A stretch of 64,000 nucleotides of DNA from Capitella teleta (lineage: Eukaryota; Annelida; Polychaeta; Capitellidae): positions 225,745 to 289,744 of the forward strand of contig KB297741.1 of the NCBI GenBank assembly GCA_000328365.1, in the 5' to 3' direction. A model generated the notes under the pieces. That model ran no database searches, was not told the DNA's origin, and saw nothing but the letters and a program-made list of their open reading frames with translations. A program made the position numbers and the translations under genes. Of the stretch, positions 13,401 to 25,708 are shown piece by piece (the first letter of the stretch is position 1; every line of letters starts with the position of its first letter).

Positions 13401-14422
13401 GAATCTCAGTCTAATACAACAGGTGTTAGAAAGTTAAAAAGAAAGGTGTATCGTATCCCAAGAAGGACCCCGTACGAAGTATGTGTACTTAAAAGTTATG
13501 TGACTATGCAGCTCATCTTTTGCGTCTTGCGCTAAGTTCGTTTTCCAACCCCATGAAAGGGCGGTTATCTGCGAATGGACCACACACAGGTAATTGCTCT
13601 ATTTGGGTTGCAATCTTGCACGCAGCGGTAACAATGTAGCTACGATCATACACAGAATATATAGTGTATATAATAATACACTGTGTTGTGTATTGTGGCC
13701 AGGAACTAGTATAAAATGTTCCAAAATTACAATAAAAATAAAAACAGTGTAGGTTGCCTCGAGAAATATTGTTTCCATTTAAAATAATACATTACATGTA
13801 GTAAAATAAATGTATCTGTTACAACCGCACACCTTCCCCTCACGAATTCAATGCCAGTTCTGCATTGTACCATTCAGTAACATCCATACGTGCTTCCCTC
13901 GGTGAAACCCTCGCTCCCCTCCCAGACACCCTCCTCCCCTCTCGTCTGATTGGTATTTACAATCCTTCATACAAGAGTTCCGCGTGATTGACAGAAAGCA
14001 AATTTCTGACAACAGCTGAAGGGAGGTATTTCTGTTTGCATTATCTACGATTTTGCCATATAACATTGCGCCATGCTATCTGGGTTTAGTTGTGTAGCTC
14101 CCAGTCTGAAGTAGCAATTGGTTTGTTCTCTCATGTACGAGGTCACGAGTAAAGTGTTTTCAATAACTGCTTCTGACTTTCCTTCTCTCTGCATTCGTAA
14201 TTATTTTATTTTTTTATTTATTCGATTTATGTACTAGATGACTTCGATGCCTCTGGCGATGACATAATACTGCACCTATGTCACATAGACAGTCTGCTGA
14301 ACTGAATTATTCAGCTGCCATTCATCTCAGTCTGTTTCATTTTTACATCCAGGGCACTTCTTTTCTTGGATGCTTTTTCCGGCTTCTTGCTCTTCATGTT
14401 CGCAGATTCTGGAGTTGTATCT
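10438..14422. other. gene-free stretch upstream of the GPCR
   Basis: No coding region recognised. It holds the presumed GPCR promoter, an RFX-type X-box at 11465-11478, and T- and A-rich tracts at about 11965-12030. The rest is unremarkable AT-rich DNA. Confidence 0.5.
11465..11478. promoter_or_regulatory. RFX X-box palindrome upstream of GPCR
   Basis: GTCACCATGGCAAC matches the RFX consensus GTNRCC(N0-3)RGYAAC with a 2-nt spacer. It lies about 1.03 kb upstream of the GPCR start codon. RFX factors control ciliary genes in animals; whether this site is used is unknown. Confidence 0.5.
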
Positions 14423-14788
14423 TCTATATTTGATACAAGGGGCACCGGATAGCTCAGTGGGTTAAACCGCTGACTACAATCCAATGCCGACCGTGGGGGT
14501 CGAGGTCCCAGGTTCGAGACCCGATCAGGCCACGGGCGTTATAATTGTGAATTATAATTGTAATTCGTTATAATTGTAATTCTTCGGTAGTGCTGCCCAA
14601 CTGCGTAACAAGGCCGGGCGCTGTGTACTACTGTCTATGGTGGTATGCAGGATAAAGAACCCTTTAGATTTATCAATAAGAGTAGGGGAAACCCCGGTCC
14701 CGGACCTTCTGTTCTGGCGCTAGTATCATCCGATCAGATTGGGTGGAGCCGTAAAACCCCATCACTCACACACTCTATATTTGATACA
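14423..14788 (+). mobile_element. tRNA-derived SINE with 15-bp target-site duplication
   Basis: The body (14438-14773, 336 bp) begins with a tRNA-like head. The A box TAGCTCAGTGGGTTA is at 14450-14464 and the B box GGTTCGAGACC at 14511-14521. A tRNA-unrelated region follows and ends in ACTCACACAC. Perfect 15-bp direct repeats TCTATATTTGATACA flank it at 14423-14437 and 14774-14788, which is the signature of LINE-machinery retroposition. The perfect repeats suggest a fairly recent insertion. Confidence 0.92.
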
Positions 14789-15420
14789 CCGACTCATATA
14801 CCAGGAGTCATTGGATTTGGTCTTGGGTCATAAGGAAGCTGAAAATTTGAGATTTTGAGACTTTGTGTTTGAAAACCAAATCAAAAAAGTTTATTTATAA
14901 CTTTACACCATGTTCAATCAACTAATGAATTAATCCCCAAGTACTCCAAGGTAAAAATGAGATCACAGTATAAAGAAAATGGATACATAAATGAGATACA
15001 AATTCCGATAGATTAATTTAGCACAATCGTGATTAAAAACGATATTAGAGAATATGGTACATTAAAAGACTCAGGAGTGGTGGGTGTTAGGGTAGCCGGT
15101 AAATCGTTCCATTTCGCAAATCTAGTACCCAACACAAGTGCAGGCTACCTCGGTACATATTGTTATTATTAGCACTTTGAAATCTATTCAAACGGCCATC
15201 AACATCCCCTTCGTCTTCTTTCTCTCCTCGAGGTCATGAGATTTACGTTTTCAAACGTCGTCTCCAATGATGTAATCGACACCTGCGACAAGGACGAAAG
15301 CCCAAAGGAAAAGTAGTGGCACAAGGAAATTAACCACGTCGGATGCATCTTCGGAAAAAATCTGTACCTCGACCCCAACAAGGGATGTTTGTTGATCTTT
15401 CAGTGCGTGCATCCTGTACG
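14789..15420. other. gene-free stretch between SINE and Tc1 element
   Basis: No gene or repeat recognised. The sequence is ordinary AT-rich DNA. Confidence 0.5.
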
Positions 15421-16604
15421 TATACTTAGGTGCAAAAGAAACGCAATGATCTATAATTGGCTTAATAATTAGTTAATCCATGTTTTGGTCTACAAGAATA
15501 TTCTACACGGCGCACAAGTCTATTCTCTTCATTCTCAAACTGTTCGTGATTAATAATTGATTTTCTTTCGCAGCCAATCCGTAAATCCTGGTAAACATTC
15601 TTTCTAATACTCCCAAGACAAGACTCTTTGATAGACAACGAAATTAACTGGAGCGATACTCCAACAAGTGCTTAAAAGCAATCAGACTTTGGACAAAAAA
15701 TTGAACTATGGGAAGGCTGGCGGCTTCCTGAATGGTAGTACCCAGAAGCCTTCTGGAGCGTGGAGTTGATCCAAAAGTCACAAACCGCCAAATCGGATAC
15801 AGCTGTGTATCAACAACACAACAAAGGCATCGTCGAGCAGAAAAAAAATCAGGTCTACTTTGGATTGAATCTGTTCTGGATGCCTAAAAGTGACAGCAAA
15901 CCGACCAGACTGACATTTCTGGCGAGCTTAGGCTAGGACTGGTCCATGTCAGCCATGTTTATGAGATATGCGACAGGGGAGGAATGCGAGCGACCAATAT
16001 ATGTTGAGAAACTTTTGATATCGGCTCAGGTAAGGGAGATAGGGGCTCAGATCCTCATAAAAGACCCCAAATCCGGGCTACGAATATACGGAGATCCAAC
16101 AACTACAGAAAAATAATGCTCATCCGTAACTTACTATGGTAATCGCAGACTTCTTGAAGAAGGAAAATGATCACATGGCATGGTCATGGCTTGCACATCC
16201 CCAAATTTGTCCCCAAATGAGCATTTAATGGATAAACTGAAATCAGTAATTCCTCACCGCCTCCTGCCTCTCCACAATAGCAGAGAGCTAATTCAAGGCT
16301 GTAACAGCATCTCACAGGGCAGGGTTGAGAGTATCATGGAGAAATTTGGCCCGACAATCTTCTTTTGTGCTATTGGTGTGAGTCAGAGGGCAGGGAATAT
16401 CTGACAATGAAAATCGAACATTTTTACTTTAACCCCTTGTCGATTGTTCTTCCAATTAAACAAAGTTAATTCCATTTGTTTTCTCAGAAATTTCACGAAT
16501 ATGTCCTCAACTTGGTACTCACAAAAATTCATGTCTATGCAACGCATACCCGGCATACCCGTTGGCATAACCAAAGAATTGCGTTACTTTTGCACCTAAG
16601 TATA
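15421..16604 (+). mobile_element. Tc1-like DNA transposon, decayed
   Basis: Terminal inverted repeats begin CTTAGGTGCAAAAG at 15425 and match the reverse complement ending at 16600. They agree over about 24 bp with one mismatch, AAAG(A/T)AACGCAAT, and TATA flanks both ends, consistent with TA insertion. Total length about 1.18 kb is typical of Tc1. Near the right end a 74-codon plus-strand frame (16180-16404) resembles the Tc1 transposase C-terminus. It contains NLSPNEHLMDKL, equivalent to the family's DLNPIEHLWD motif with the third catalytic acid (E). No intact full-length transposase is present, so the copy is non-autonomous. Confidence 0.85.
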
Positions 16605-19600
16605 TATCCAACACTGTTGAACGCATTCAAATTATAGACTTTACAATATCTTCGATTGGTTTCATGATATTGATTAAATTATACTCTGCATATAGATGAA
16701 ACAAAATCCATATTCACTATCTTGGTGAGGCCTCGTTGCGATGTTACCTTAAAGAATGCGTTATATAGCTAACCCCTTATCACTAACGCCCACCTACAAT
16801 CACTCACCATGGGATCCCATTTCAGGCTTCCTTGGTGCTTCTGCCCCCCAGAGGTGTTTCATGCCGAGCTTTAAACCACGAGTGGAAAGCAAGAGTTCTT
16901 CCTTAACAAGGGACTCAATGGATTGATTGATGTTTCGGGGGTGATCTGTTCCCCAATCAACCGCAAATACTCCAGGGACCACTGTACGATACGGCTGAAG
17001 ATATTGCATAGATTGTTATGTCGTGCATATATAGCCATGGACTTGAATGATAATGTGGAACCATTGACCAATTTGATGTCAACCAATAGTATTTTGACCA
17101 GTAATGCACCCAATGCTCGGAACATCATTCCTGCTGCCTCTCTACAAAAATAAGACATCAAAACTGTGCTTTTTGTCCCAAATTTGATTGCTTTAAACTG
17201 TCAAGTGGGTCAATCCAGCGTCATCACTGGTTCATCACTAGGTCAAGGGTGAAAGTAAACATTCAGCATATCTGTCTGATACTTGGCTCTGGTTCTGAGG
17301 GGATTTGTTTGTCTCTGGACATTTCCGATAACCAACTTCCATGAATGTCACTGGTTGCTGTTGCCAACTTGGTTTCTTGCATTGATATTCATATTAGGAA
17401 ATGTATTTTGAAAACGAGCATTCTATTAACGCTCAATATAGTTTCCCGTATATTCATAACATTGTAAGACTGTCAATTGAAATTGAGTAACGAGAACATT
17501 CATTTGCAATTTTATGAATGAATGTTAATGATTGCTATATTAATAATGCGGGTTTCTGACACTGAGAAATTCAAACCAGGGCTCGGGAAAACCTGTAGTC
17601 AAGTTGCTGAAGTCAACCGGATATGCGCTGTGTGTTTGGAAATTCAGAATTCTGATGTTGATTAAATTTCCCAAACCCCTCGACGAAACCCCTATGTCGT
17701 CTTTATTCTTTTCAACGTCCTCCTGGGGATTGAGACCTTGGGTCTGTTTCTGCTGATAGCACAAACAAACATGAAGAGGATCGGATTAAAATTTCATGAG
17801 CTGTCTGGCGCGTGTTTCCATTCATTTCCACCTCTGTCCAATCGTCCGCGTGGAAAATTGACTCTAAACGGTTTTGTAATCTTCTGCAATGGTAAAACAA
17901 TGTGAGGGTGAGACCATTAGAAATAAATAGCTGGAAGGTAGGGGTGCTTATTTACCTAATTACCTGCCGTGTTCAGTTGCATTTAGCTTTGATCTCGGTG
18001 ATCCTGTGTATGACCTGGCTAGACTCATCAAGACAATATCACGAATTCGATTTCCATCTTTAAAATGGGATCATGAGATGCATGCACTTTGGTCAGCCGG
18101 GGTAGGAGTACAGCAGACAGTCTGGAATTAATTAACAGGTAGAATTTGATCATTCAAAGGGTGGGCGTGGGCTTTTGCATTGCGTCTACGTGTGTATTCT
18201 GAGCATGCAGACCGTACTACCAACCGCTGAGATTAACTATGTATGACGAAGGTGCTTAAGTACGGTTGTAAATCTCGGTTATGAGTTATACCTTGACGTG
18301 CATACCAGAGCAAACCAGTGCATTCCAGTGCAAAGCGAACGACATTGAAACACGGTGCTTTGGAGATATGGTGAATTATTGACATACACGGGGTTACTAG
18401 TAAACCTATCATTGAACGATCACCCACCCACTGCGCGTGCAGGACACTTTTATGCCGACAGGTAATCAATCAATCGGGCGCTTATCACCCCGAGTTTTTC
18501 ATAAATTTTATCTAAGAGATTTTGTGGAAATGGTCGAAAATGATGAATTGACCATTGCACCTGTAATAAAGTATTTGATGCCTAAGAACGAGCAATAATT
18601 ACTAAGTTATCAATATCGTACCAACAGAGCAGATGTAACTACGGATCTTACTCTATCACTTTCTTCTTTTCCTTCTCTTAATTTGATTGAATTCTTTATT
18701 CAATGTCGTGAGGTCATCTTGAAAGACCATAAAATAATGTGCAAATGTAGTCATAAATGTGGATGACATGTAACATGAGGAATCACGAAGGGACACATAT
18801 TATTTGGCATTTTCTATTTTCATCACATACACGACAGTCCTTGACTACCTGGATCTAAGCCAAATGCCTAAATGTCTGAACGGTTATCAATTCCAATTTC
18901 ATGTTAAATATTGACACGACTGAAAAGCAGTCCATTGACGTGGGACTATTGACCATTCGTCATTGATTCTCTTCCAAGTACTGCCCTTCAAATAGCTGTT
19001 CGGTCAATAGTCATTTCTGATGCTGGCTTTGTGATTACTTGATTGCGCTCTCGACACGTCGGGCTCGAGAATTCCCAAGTAGGGCACTGCTAGCAAGATG
19101 CCTGGAGGAAAAGAACAAGGGAAGAGAGCGCAGAAGAGAAGGGAGATCTATTGGACAGGGAGTGCATTGGTGGACTGATCTTCAATGACCTAAAATAATT
19201 AAACATTATGTAATACATGTAATTGTGAATAATGAGACACTTTATTTATTTTGCATAGCTCGGCAAGTACAGTTATTATTATTTCAGGATTCACATCGAT
19301 AGAATTTTTTCCGTTGTTTGCTGTTGTTTTTTATGTGTTTTTGTTTTAACAATAGAAAATTCAGCTTTTTCAATATTACATAATATTTCATTTGTACAGA
19401 CCCTTGCGTTCGTTATAGGAATAATTGCTAATTGGTTTAACTTTTTTAAAACGATCTTTTTGTATACATAATTATAATAATTATGATTTTAAAAAACCTT
19501 TGGAATAATATAAGCATTATAGCGTGATTATAAAATTATTCAAGGTGTTGTAGAAAATTAACAAACTGCAGAACAGAAAAACCAACAGCCCGTTTAATTA

Positions 19601-21011
19601 CGTTAAATTGCCCCGTAAAGCCGATTGCACTTGGTGATTATAGTTTATTGATGTGACTAGAAACTAACAGGCTTTCATTAACAAGGATTTCGAAATCTTC
19701 AAAAGCAATAACATGTTTTTAATGTTTGGTTGTTCATTGAAAACTTCTATTCAATTGGATTATTGGCACGTGAAACCGACATGACCCTGCATTTCGACGG
19801 GTTTTTATTTATATGCAATAGAACACCCCCTTAACACAACTTTATCTGTCAATCTTGTTGTAAGTCGATGCATTCATTCCAATCGAAACTGGAAAACATT
19901 GCAGACGTAGACTTTGATATATATAATTGGCAAGTCATTTATGAATAAAAGAAAGAGAATGGGTCCTAATATGCTTCCCTGCGAGACACCCGATGGATCC
20001 AGTCAGATCTCGCAATATTCCATCATTCTCATTAACGCACTGACACACTGAAAATACAAAAATGGGGGGTGGGGGGGGGGTCATGTAGCGGAATTTAAAT
20101 CTGGTGGAAGAGTGTAGGGTCCTCCGGTTCAATAGTTATTACTCTCGTCATTCAAAGCAACATGCCGGTTCCTTATCTGCATAAGCATAAAACAAACGCA
20201 CGTGTGCATATAGTTATGTGGAGCTACCACCAGATGAGACACGGCTCTTGAAAATTGGTCATTCCATTCATAATGCAGGCGTCAAATATTATTTTCTAAT
20301 GCATTATAGCCATGATAACGGGTAACTGGTAATATAATAGCATTAATCAACAATTACGGTTGATACTTTCTTACCCGAGAAATGCATGTTATGAATGGTA
20401 CAATTTTGCGGACATCCGAATTTAGCAGGTGAATCATTCCGTTGACCATTTTTCATAAGGAGGAGATGTATCGCGGCCTAGCGAAATCTCTATCATTTAA
20501 TTGAGAATGGAATGCATGTACATTATTCGCATCAGTGACATTAAAATCCACCATAATATATCTGACGCGTTAATTCCATCGAAGCCCCCTCAGCAATACG
20601 CGTTTGTATGGCTCACTCATTGTGCATTAACTTAATGTATTCTTTAGACCGTTGTGAATGGAGTGACGTGTTTAAGGGAGCATTAGTGTATTGCATAAGC
20701 TCGCAGGATGATAGTATCGCAAGTTCTAGACAATAAACGAGCTGTATTATTAATAATGTCACTGGCAGATCAATGCATGGCATAACATTAAAATGTATTA
20801 CAAATGCATCGCTGGAGATCAGTAGAGGACCGACCTGTGCGGTGCATGTGAGTGTTACAGCCGGAAGAGCCCATTACACACGATCGAGTTAAGAAAATTG
20901 GCATTCACAGATCCAGTGCCTTGATTTCAGCTTTAGATAAATGCTTTAGTGATGCGATAGATGCGCTATTTGTGGTATTGACTGATGTAATGATACTAAT
21001 TTACACATGCC
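16605..21011. other. gene-free stretch
   Basis: No gene recognised. It includes one member of a diverged dispersed repeat (about 16980-17335, see separate entry) and a G-rich run at 20064-20080. The remainder shows no structure I can name. Confidence 0.45.
16980..17335 (+). repeat. diverged dispersed repeat, copy A
   Basis: The block shares matching strings in the same order with 21440-21845. Examples are CATGGACTTGAATGA versus CAATGAACTTGATCTTCA, GGTGAAAGTAAACATTCAGC in both, and ATCTGTCTGA...GGTTCTGAG.G.ATTTGTTTGT in both. The family is unknown; similarity is judged by eye. Confidence 0.55.
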
Positions 21012-21398
21012 TCTCATGGAACATAGATATGGAGATTAGCTTGTATATGTATGTATAAAAGAGATGGGACATCTCCCCGTTGTGAAAAATGGTCACTGCG
21101 TGTCCCTTGAATGAGCCAGTCACAGTTTCGAGCAAATTATAAAATAAGCATCTATTCGATATGAAATTCATAATGTGAGTAAATATACAGAATAGATACA
21201 ACCGAGCCCAAATTTGCTAAAAGATTATTAATTTGTTCAAAATTCGAGCGTTTTCCGTTTGCCAAAACCGGAATCTGCCATAATTGAGTGAACAAATGAC
21301 AGGGTTGCCATGGCAACCGGGACACGTAAGGACCACTTTTTACGATCAAGGCCAAATCTGGTGTATATTCAAGCTAATCTCCATTTCTATGTCATGGA
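21012..21398. mobile_element. long-inverted-repeat (foldback/MITE-type) element, copy 1
   Basis: The left arm carries ACATAGATATGGAGATTAGC (21020 onward). The right arm is its reverse complement with few changes (about 21362-21392). Further inside, the arms continue to match imperfectly to about 100 bp, for example GAAAAATGGTCACTGCGTGT on the left against its reverse-complement counterpart near 21315-21345. There is no coding capacity. The right arm carries a perfect X-box palindrome at 21304-21317. Copy 2 at 25508-25976 is in opposite orientation. Confidence 0.75.
21304..21317. promoter_or_regulatory. perfect RFX X-box inside inverted-repeat element copy 1
   Basis: GTTGCCATGGCAAC is a 14-bp perfect palindrome identical to the ideal RFX-dimer site. 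It lies in a mobile-element arm, so it may be a passenger. Confidence 0.5.
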
Positions 21399-21439
21399 AG
21401 GAAACACACGATAACGAAATGTGAGAGATCAGTCCGCTC

Positions 21440-21845
21440 TGTGACTGAATACGTTTTGAAGATTGTTGCGTTGTGCACATAGCAATGAACTTGATCTTCA
21501 TAAACACAGTGAACACACGTTCAATGTTATCAGCATTAGCATTGATACTCATATAACCAAGCTGACCTTCGATTTCAATAATGGAGCCAGAAACCCAATT
21601 GTACGCCGACCAATAACACATTCAATACACAGTACCTCAGCCTTCTCATTCCTATTGACTCTCTAAACAGCAGCCTCGACAGGCCCGGAAAGGTATGTTT
21701 ATTATCCCAGGTCTGATAGCCTAAAGAGGTTAAATAGGTCAATCAAACGTCAACTCCGATTTATAACTGGGTCATGGGTGAAAGTAAACATTCAGCAAAT
21801 CTGTCTGAGAGTTGATTGTGGTTCTGAGAGATTTGTTTGTATACA
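21440..21845 (+). repeat. diverged dispersed repeat, copy B
   Basis: Same-orientation partner of the block at 16980-17335. It carries roughly 80 bp of extra sequence between the shared blocks and directly abuts the right end of the inverted-repeat element. Confidence 0.5.
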
Positions 21846-22696
21846 ATTGTATGAAATCTACTGATGTTTCCTCGTCACTCAGACATTTTCGACGATTCGC
21901 TCCAACACGACTTTCTCTTTCTCAAACCATCTGCAATTTAGTATTCCATATTTAATATGACTTATAATTTATAATAATTTACGAAGTGGGACAATCCTGA
22001 ATATCCGGGATCTTTGCCTTCATTTAATTTATACATTATGTCGGAATTACTGAACGCCTGGACGCCAGGAGAGTGGAGAAACGTCGTCCACTCAGACGAC
22101 TCCCACAGTAACCCGTCTGAATGGTCTGTGAAGCAGTGATACGCACTACCTTGAACGTTGCAAATTAAACTGCGGTGATGCACCAGTATTTGGATACGGG
22201 GATGACAAACTTCCCACATCTGAATGGAATATTGCATTCGAGCATTGCAAGGAGGATATTTCTGTGCTGGGATTAAACGATTGAATGGATCTGACTGCAA
22301 GTGAAACCCTTCCACAGGTTCCGATTCAACCTCTCAATTAAGCATTTGTGCTTTGGTGTGGGTCACCGAGAGACGTCCAGTATCCAGATGGAGCCTAGTG
22401 ATCAACACAGGATGTGAAGAAGTTATCAAAGCACATTGAGCAGTTGGAATTTGGCATGAATCTATTGATAAGCTGGTATGCCCTGGAATTGTGTTCTTGG
22501 CTTACTTCGTCAGCACCCGGCGCATTTGTGACCATGGCATCTTCTCGCTGCTTTGTCTTTGTCATTTACGTGTATGTTGATTTACAGCATATGCACTTAT
22601 CAGGTGTATCAATTGTAACCACTGGACCTAATTTATGAATTTAAATATATCAATGCAATATATACGTGTGTTTTTCAGTATATAGCACCAATTATG
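21846..22696. other. gene-free stretch
   Basis: I see nothing recognisable between the dispersed repeat and the mariner element. Short open frames occur on both strands without family resemblance. Confidence 0.5.
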
Positions 22697-23955
22697 TACG
22701 AGGGAGGCCCCAGAAGTAATGAGCCGCAATTGGAAAACGTTGTCCTATTCAAAAGTGCTTTCGCACATATTACCTAGCAACCAATATAAGTTTCCTGTAT
22801 AATTATCATAATAATTCAGCGCTTTTTTGTCGGTTTAGTTGCGTCTCATACTGACCTAAATCACAACATTCTCAGTTTCGTTGAGCCAATCGAGCATTGT
22901 TCAGTCATAAGTTTCTTTGTGAGGAGTAGCAAACACTGCAAGGAAATCATCCAAATTATGAGAGAAATTTATGGAAGACAAGCCTCATCTGATGCATTGA
23001 ATAAATGATGGGTGGTGGCCATATAACCAGAAAGATAGAGCCTTGAAGATGGCCACCATGTTGGACGGCCTGTGACAATCAAAACCGGAACCCAAGCATC
23101 GAAACTCGAGTGATTGATCATATAAAGCAGACGAATCTCGATAATTGAATTGCGTAATGACTTAATCGGTTATCAACAAGCACTGTGCAGCAAATTATTT
23201 GTGATGTTCTGAAAATGCAAAAGTAAGTTGCTCTTTTTTTTATGGAGATGTTGACAGAATCTCAAAAGGTTGCCGGAGTCAACGCGTCGACCAATTCCTG
23301 ACCCGAGGCAGACAGGGACGTCGCAACTTTTACGAGAGACTAGTTATATGCAAGGAGACATCAATTTCCACTATGACTCTGAACGCAAGCGGGAGTCCAT
23401 GGAGTGGTGGCATCGTGGATCCTCACCCCCTCGAAACGTCAAGATATCAAGAACGACCAAGAATATTATCATGCCAGTTTTCTGGGATTCCAAAGGAATG
23501 ATACACGTTGACAATTTGGAGAACGAACTACCACCAAAGGTGCGTACTATGCCAAACTATACTTTTAAAAGTTCGTGCAGCGATTAAGGAGAAACGCAGC
23601 GGCTTGCTTGCGCGCCTTCAGCAGGACAATGTACCTTCGTGCAACCGTCACATTGCTGTGACCAGTGGCAGGAAGTGCGGCTTCGAAATTCTTTCTCACG
23701 AACTTTACTCTCCAGACCCGACCCCAAGCGACTATAAATCGTTTGGAAATCTGAAGAAGAAAAAACTCTCAAGAGGACGTCATTTTGCAAGCAACGATGA
23801 ACTGATGTGGGTTGCTGAGTCGTGTCTGGCAAGGCATTGAAGCGTTGGGAGATCCGTGGAAGGAATTATTCTACTTGAAGATGCCTATGTTTAATAGTAT
23901 ATAAAATTAAGCCTCTAATACAGCGCGAATTGCCTGAGGCTCATTTCTTCTCGTA
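22697..23955 (+). mobile_element. mariner transposon, decayed
   Basis: The element is 1259 bp including the flanking TA pair, the normal mariner size. The left end starts CGAGGGAGGCCCCAGAAGTA. The right end is a shortened version, GGCTCATTTCTTCTCG then TA, apparently missing about 10 bp of the terminal repeat. Transposase fragments lie in different plus-strand frames. One (about 23270-23587) contains HYDSERKRESMEWWH and MPVFWDSKG. The other (about 23570-23835) contains QQDNVPSC and YSPDPTPSDYKSFGNLK. Exactly 34 residues separate the two aspartates, the mariner DD34D signature. The frame is broken by shifts and stops, so the copy is inactive. Confidence 0.93.
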
Positions 23956-24017
23956 CAATCTAAGTCAGTATGAAAACAGAATTCACCTACAAATGTTCCA
24001 TGCTCTTTGCTGTACTT

Positions 24018-24433
24018 NNNNNNNNNNNNNNNNNNNNNNNNNNNNNNNNNNNNNNNNNNNNNNNNNNNNNNNNNNNNNNNNNNNNNNNNNNNNNNNNNNN
24101 NNNNNNNNNNNNNNNNNNNNNNNNNNNNNNNNNNNNNNNNNNNNNNNNNNNNNNNNNNNNNNNNNNNNNNNNNNNNNNNNNNNNNNNNNNNNNNNNNNNN
24201 NNNNNNNNNNNNNNNNNNNNNNNNNNNNNNNNNNNNNNNNNNNNNNNNNNNNNNNNNNNNNNNNNNNNNNNNNNNNNNNNNNNNNNNNNNNNNNNNNNNN
24301 NNNNNNNNNNNNNNNNNNNNNNNNNNNNNNNNNNNNNNNNNNNNNNNNNNNNNNNNNNNNNNNNNNNNNNNNNNNNNNNNNNNNNNNNNNNNNNNNNNNN
24401 NNNNNNNNNNNNNNNNNNNNNNNNNNNNNNNNN
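24018..24433. other. assembly gap (416 N)
   Basis: A run of N. Open frames spanning it are artefacts. Confidence 1.
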
Positions 24434-24595
24434 ACCCCTTGATATTTTTTTATTTTCTTTTCGGAAATAGATAGAATAATCATTTTGCCACCAGTCAGGC
24501 GCAAACAAATAATATTTTTCGCTATTTTTCTTATTTTAACAAGCGATTTTCTAGGACACCTACCACGTTTCTCATCCTGAAACAGTAAAAAGGTC

Positions 24596-24770
24596 AGCCA
24601 GAGTGCACCACGCATGCGCTTTCGTTTCGTAAACAACAAAGATGTCCTTTTATGGCGAAGATGCTCTGCTCTGATTGGCTGAAATCGATAGCTTCACGAG
24701 GGGAACGGGACCAATCAGCCATCAGCCAAACCAAGCCATCAGCTGACGTTTGCCTCCTATACTTCGCAAT
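24596..24770. promoter_or_regulatory. promoter-like block beside the gap
   Basis: This short GC-richer block has an inverted CCAAT box (ATTGG, 24674-24678), a forward CCAAT (24711-24715), both with matching CAGCC flanks, and an NRF1-like ACGCATGCGC near 24610. Such clustering is typical of TATA-less housekeeping promoters. No gene is visible on either side, though the adjacent gap could hide a first exon. Confidence 0.3.
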
Positions 24771-24936
24771 GGAAGCCATTCTCCCATAGGCGCAATGCTA
24801 ACCCCGATATTCGGAATGTATTATTTCCTTACGCTTGCATCCAGGCAGGGTGTTCTTGGCACGGAATGCTATCAATTGGTGCTATGAGTCAATAGAACAT
24901 CACTTAAAATTTAGTTCCCCATCCCTTTAATTACCG

Positions 24937-25055
24937 AAAAAAAAAAAAAAAAAAAAAAAACACTTTTAATTCGCCTCAAAGATTGTATACTATACATCAT
25001 ATACACCAGGAACCGTGCCCGTAATTTTTTTTTTTTTTTTTTTTTTCTGGGGGGG
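24937..25055. repeat. paired poly-A and poly-T/G tracts
   Basis: A roughly 24-nt A run (about 24937-24960) and, 65 bp later, a roughly 21-nt T run followed by G7 (about 25026-25055). They could be two opposed retroposon tails, but I see no bodies attached. Confidence 0.5.
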
Positions 25056-25610
25056 CAATTTTTTGAAGACATACACGTAGGAAATCTGTTTCCGCTGAAC
25101 AACTGCTGAGTATACAAATAGACAATGAAAACACTACAAACTGTTTCAAAAACCCAAAATCATAAGTAGTGCATCCCAATCTGTTCCATTGCAACCAGTA
25201 ATTCATACCATGCATGCAGTATGGGTCGTGTAATTACTTTCACAATGCAATTATGAAGGACAATTATCCGGTTGTGACACTCTGAGAGTCAGTTGATGTC
25301 AGGTCATTAGATCGCGGTCCTTTTGTATCGGGACCTGCCACAGTAGCTATACCATCGATGCGTTGTGATTCTGTAACGGACAGTGCGTCCTGGAAACACT
25401 TTTGTGGCAGGAAGAGTTCGATTACCGTGATTCTGTCTAGCTGCTTTTTCGGGACGCATGATTGGTACAAACTAAATCCGCCCGTGTCTGAGCGAGAGGT
25501 GCTCAGATACATAGATATGGAGACGAGCTCCTTCCTGTTAGTCTACAAGATCCGATCTTGCTCCTGGAAAGTGGTCATCGCGTGTCCCCAACTTCCTATA
25601 CACGCCAACC

Positions 25611-25624
25611 GTTGCCATGGCAAC
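25611..25624. promoter_or_regulatory. perfect RFX X-box (unit 1)
   Basis: GTTGCCATGGCAAC, identical to the site in element copy 1. Confidence 0.5.
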
Positions 25625-25694
25625 CGTGTCAAGATCCGATCTTGCTCCTGGAAAGTGGTCATCGCGTGTCCCCAACTTCCTATACACGCCAACC

Positions 25695-25708
25695 GTTGCC
25701 ATGGCAAC
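25695..25708. promoter_or_regulatory. perfect RFX X-box (unit 2)
   Basis: Second copy of GTTGCCATGGCAAC, 84 bp from the first through the tandem duplication. Confidence 0.5.

Noticed and set aside
23930-24639. Long open frames of unknown residues across 23.9-24.6 kb
   Set aside because: They run through the N gap, so they are artefacts.
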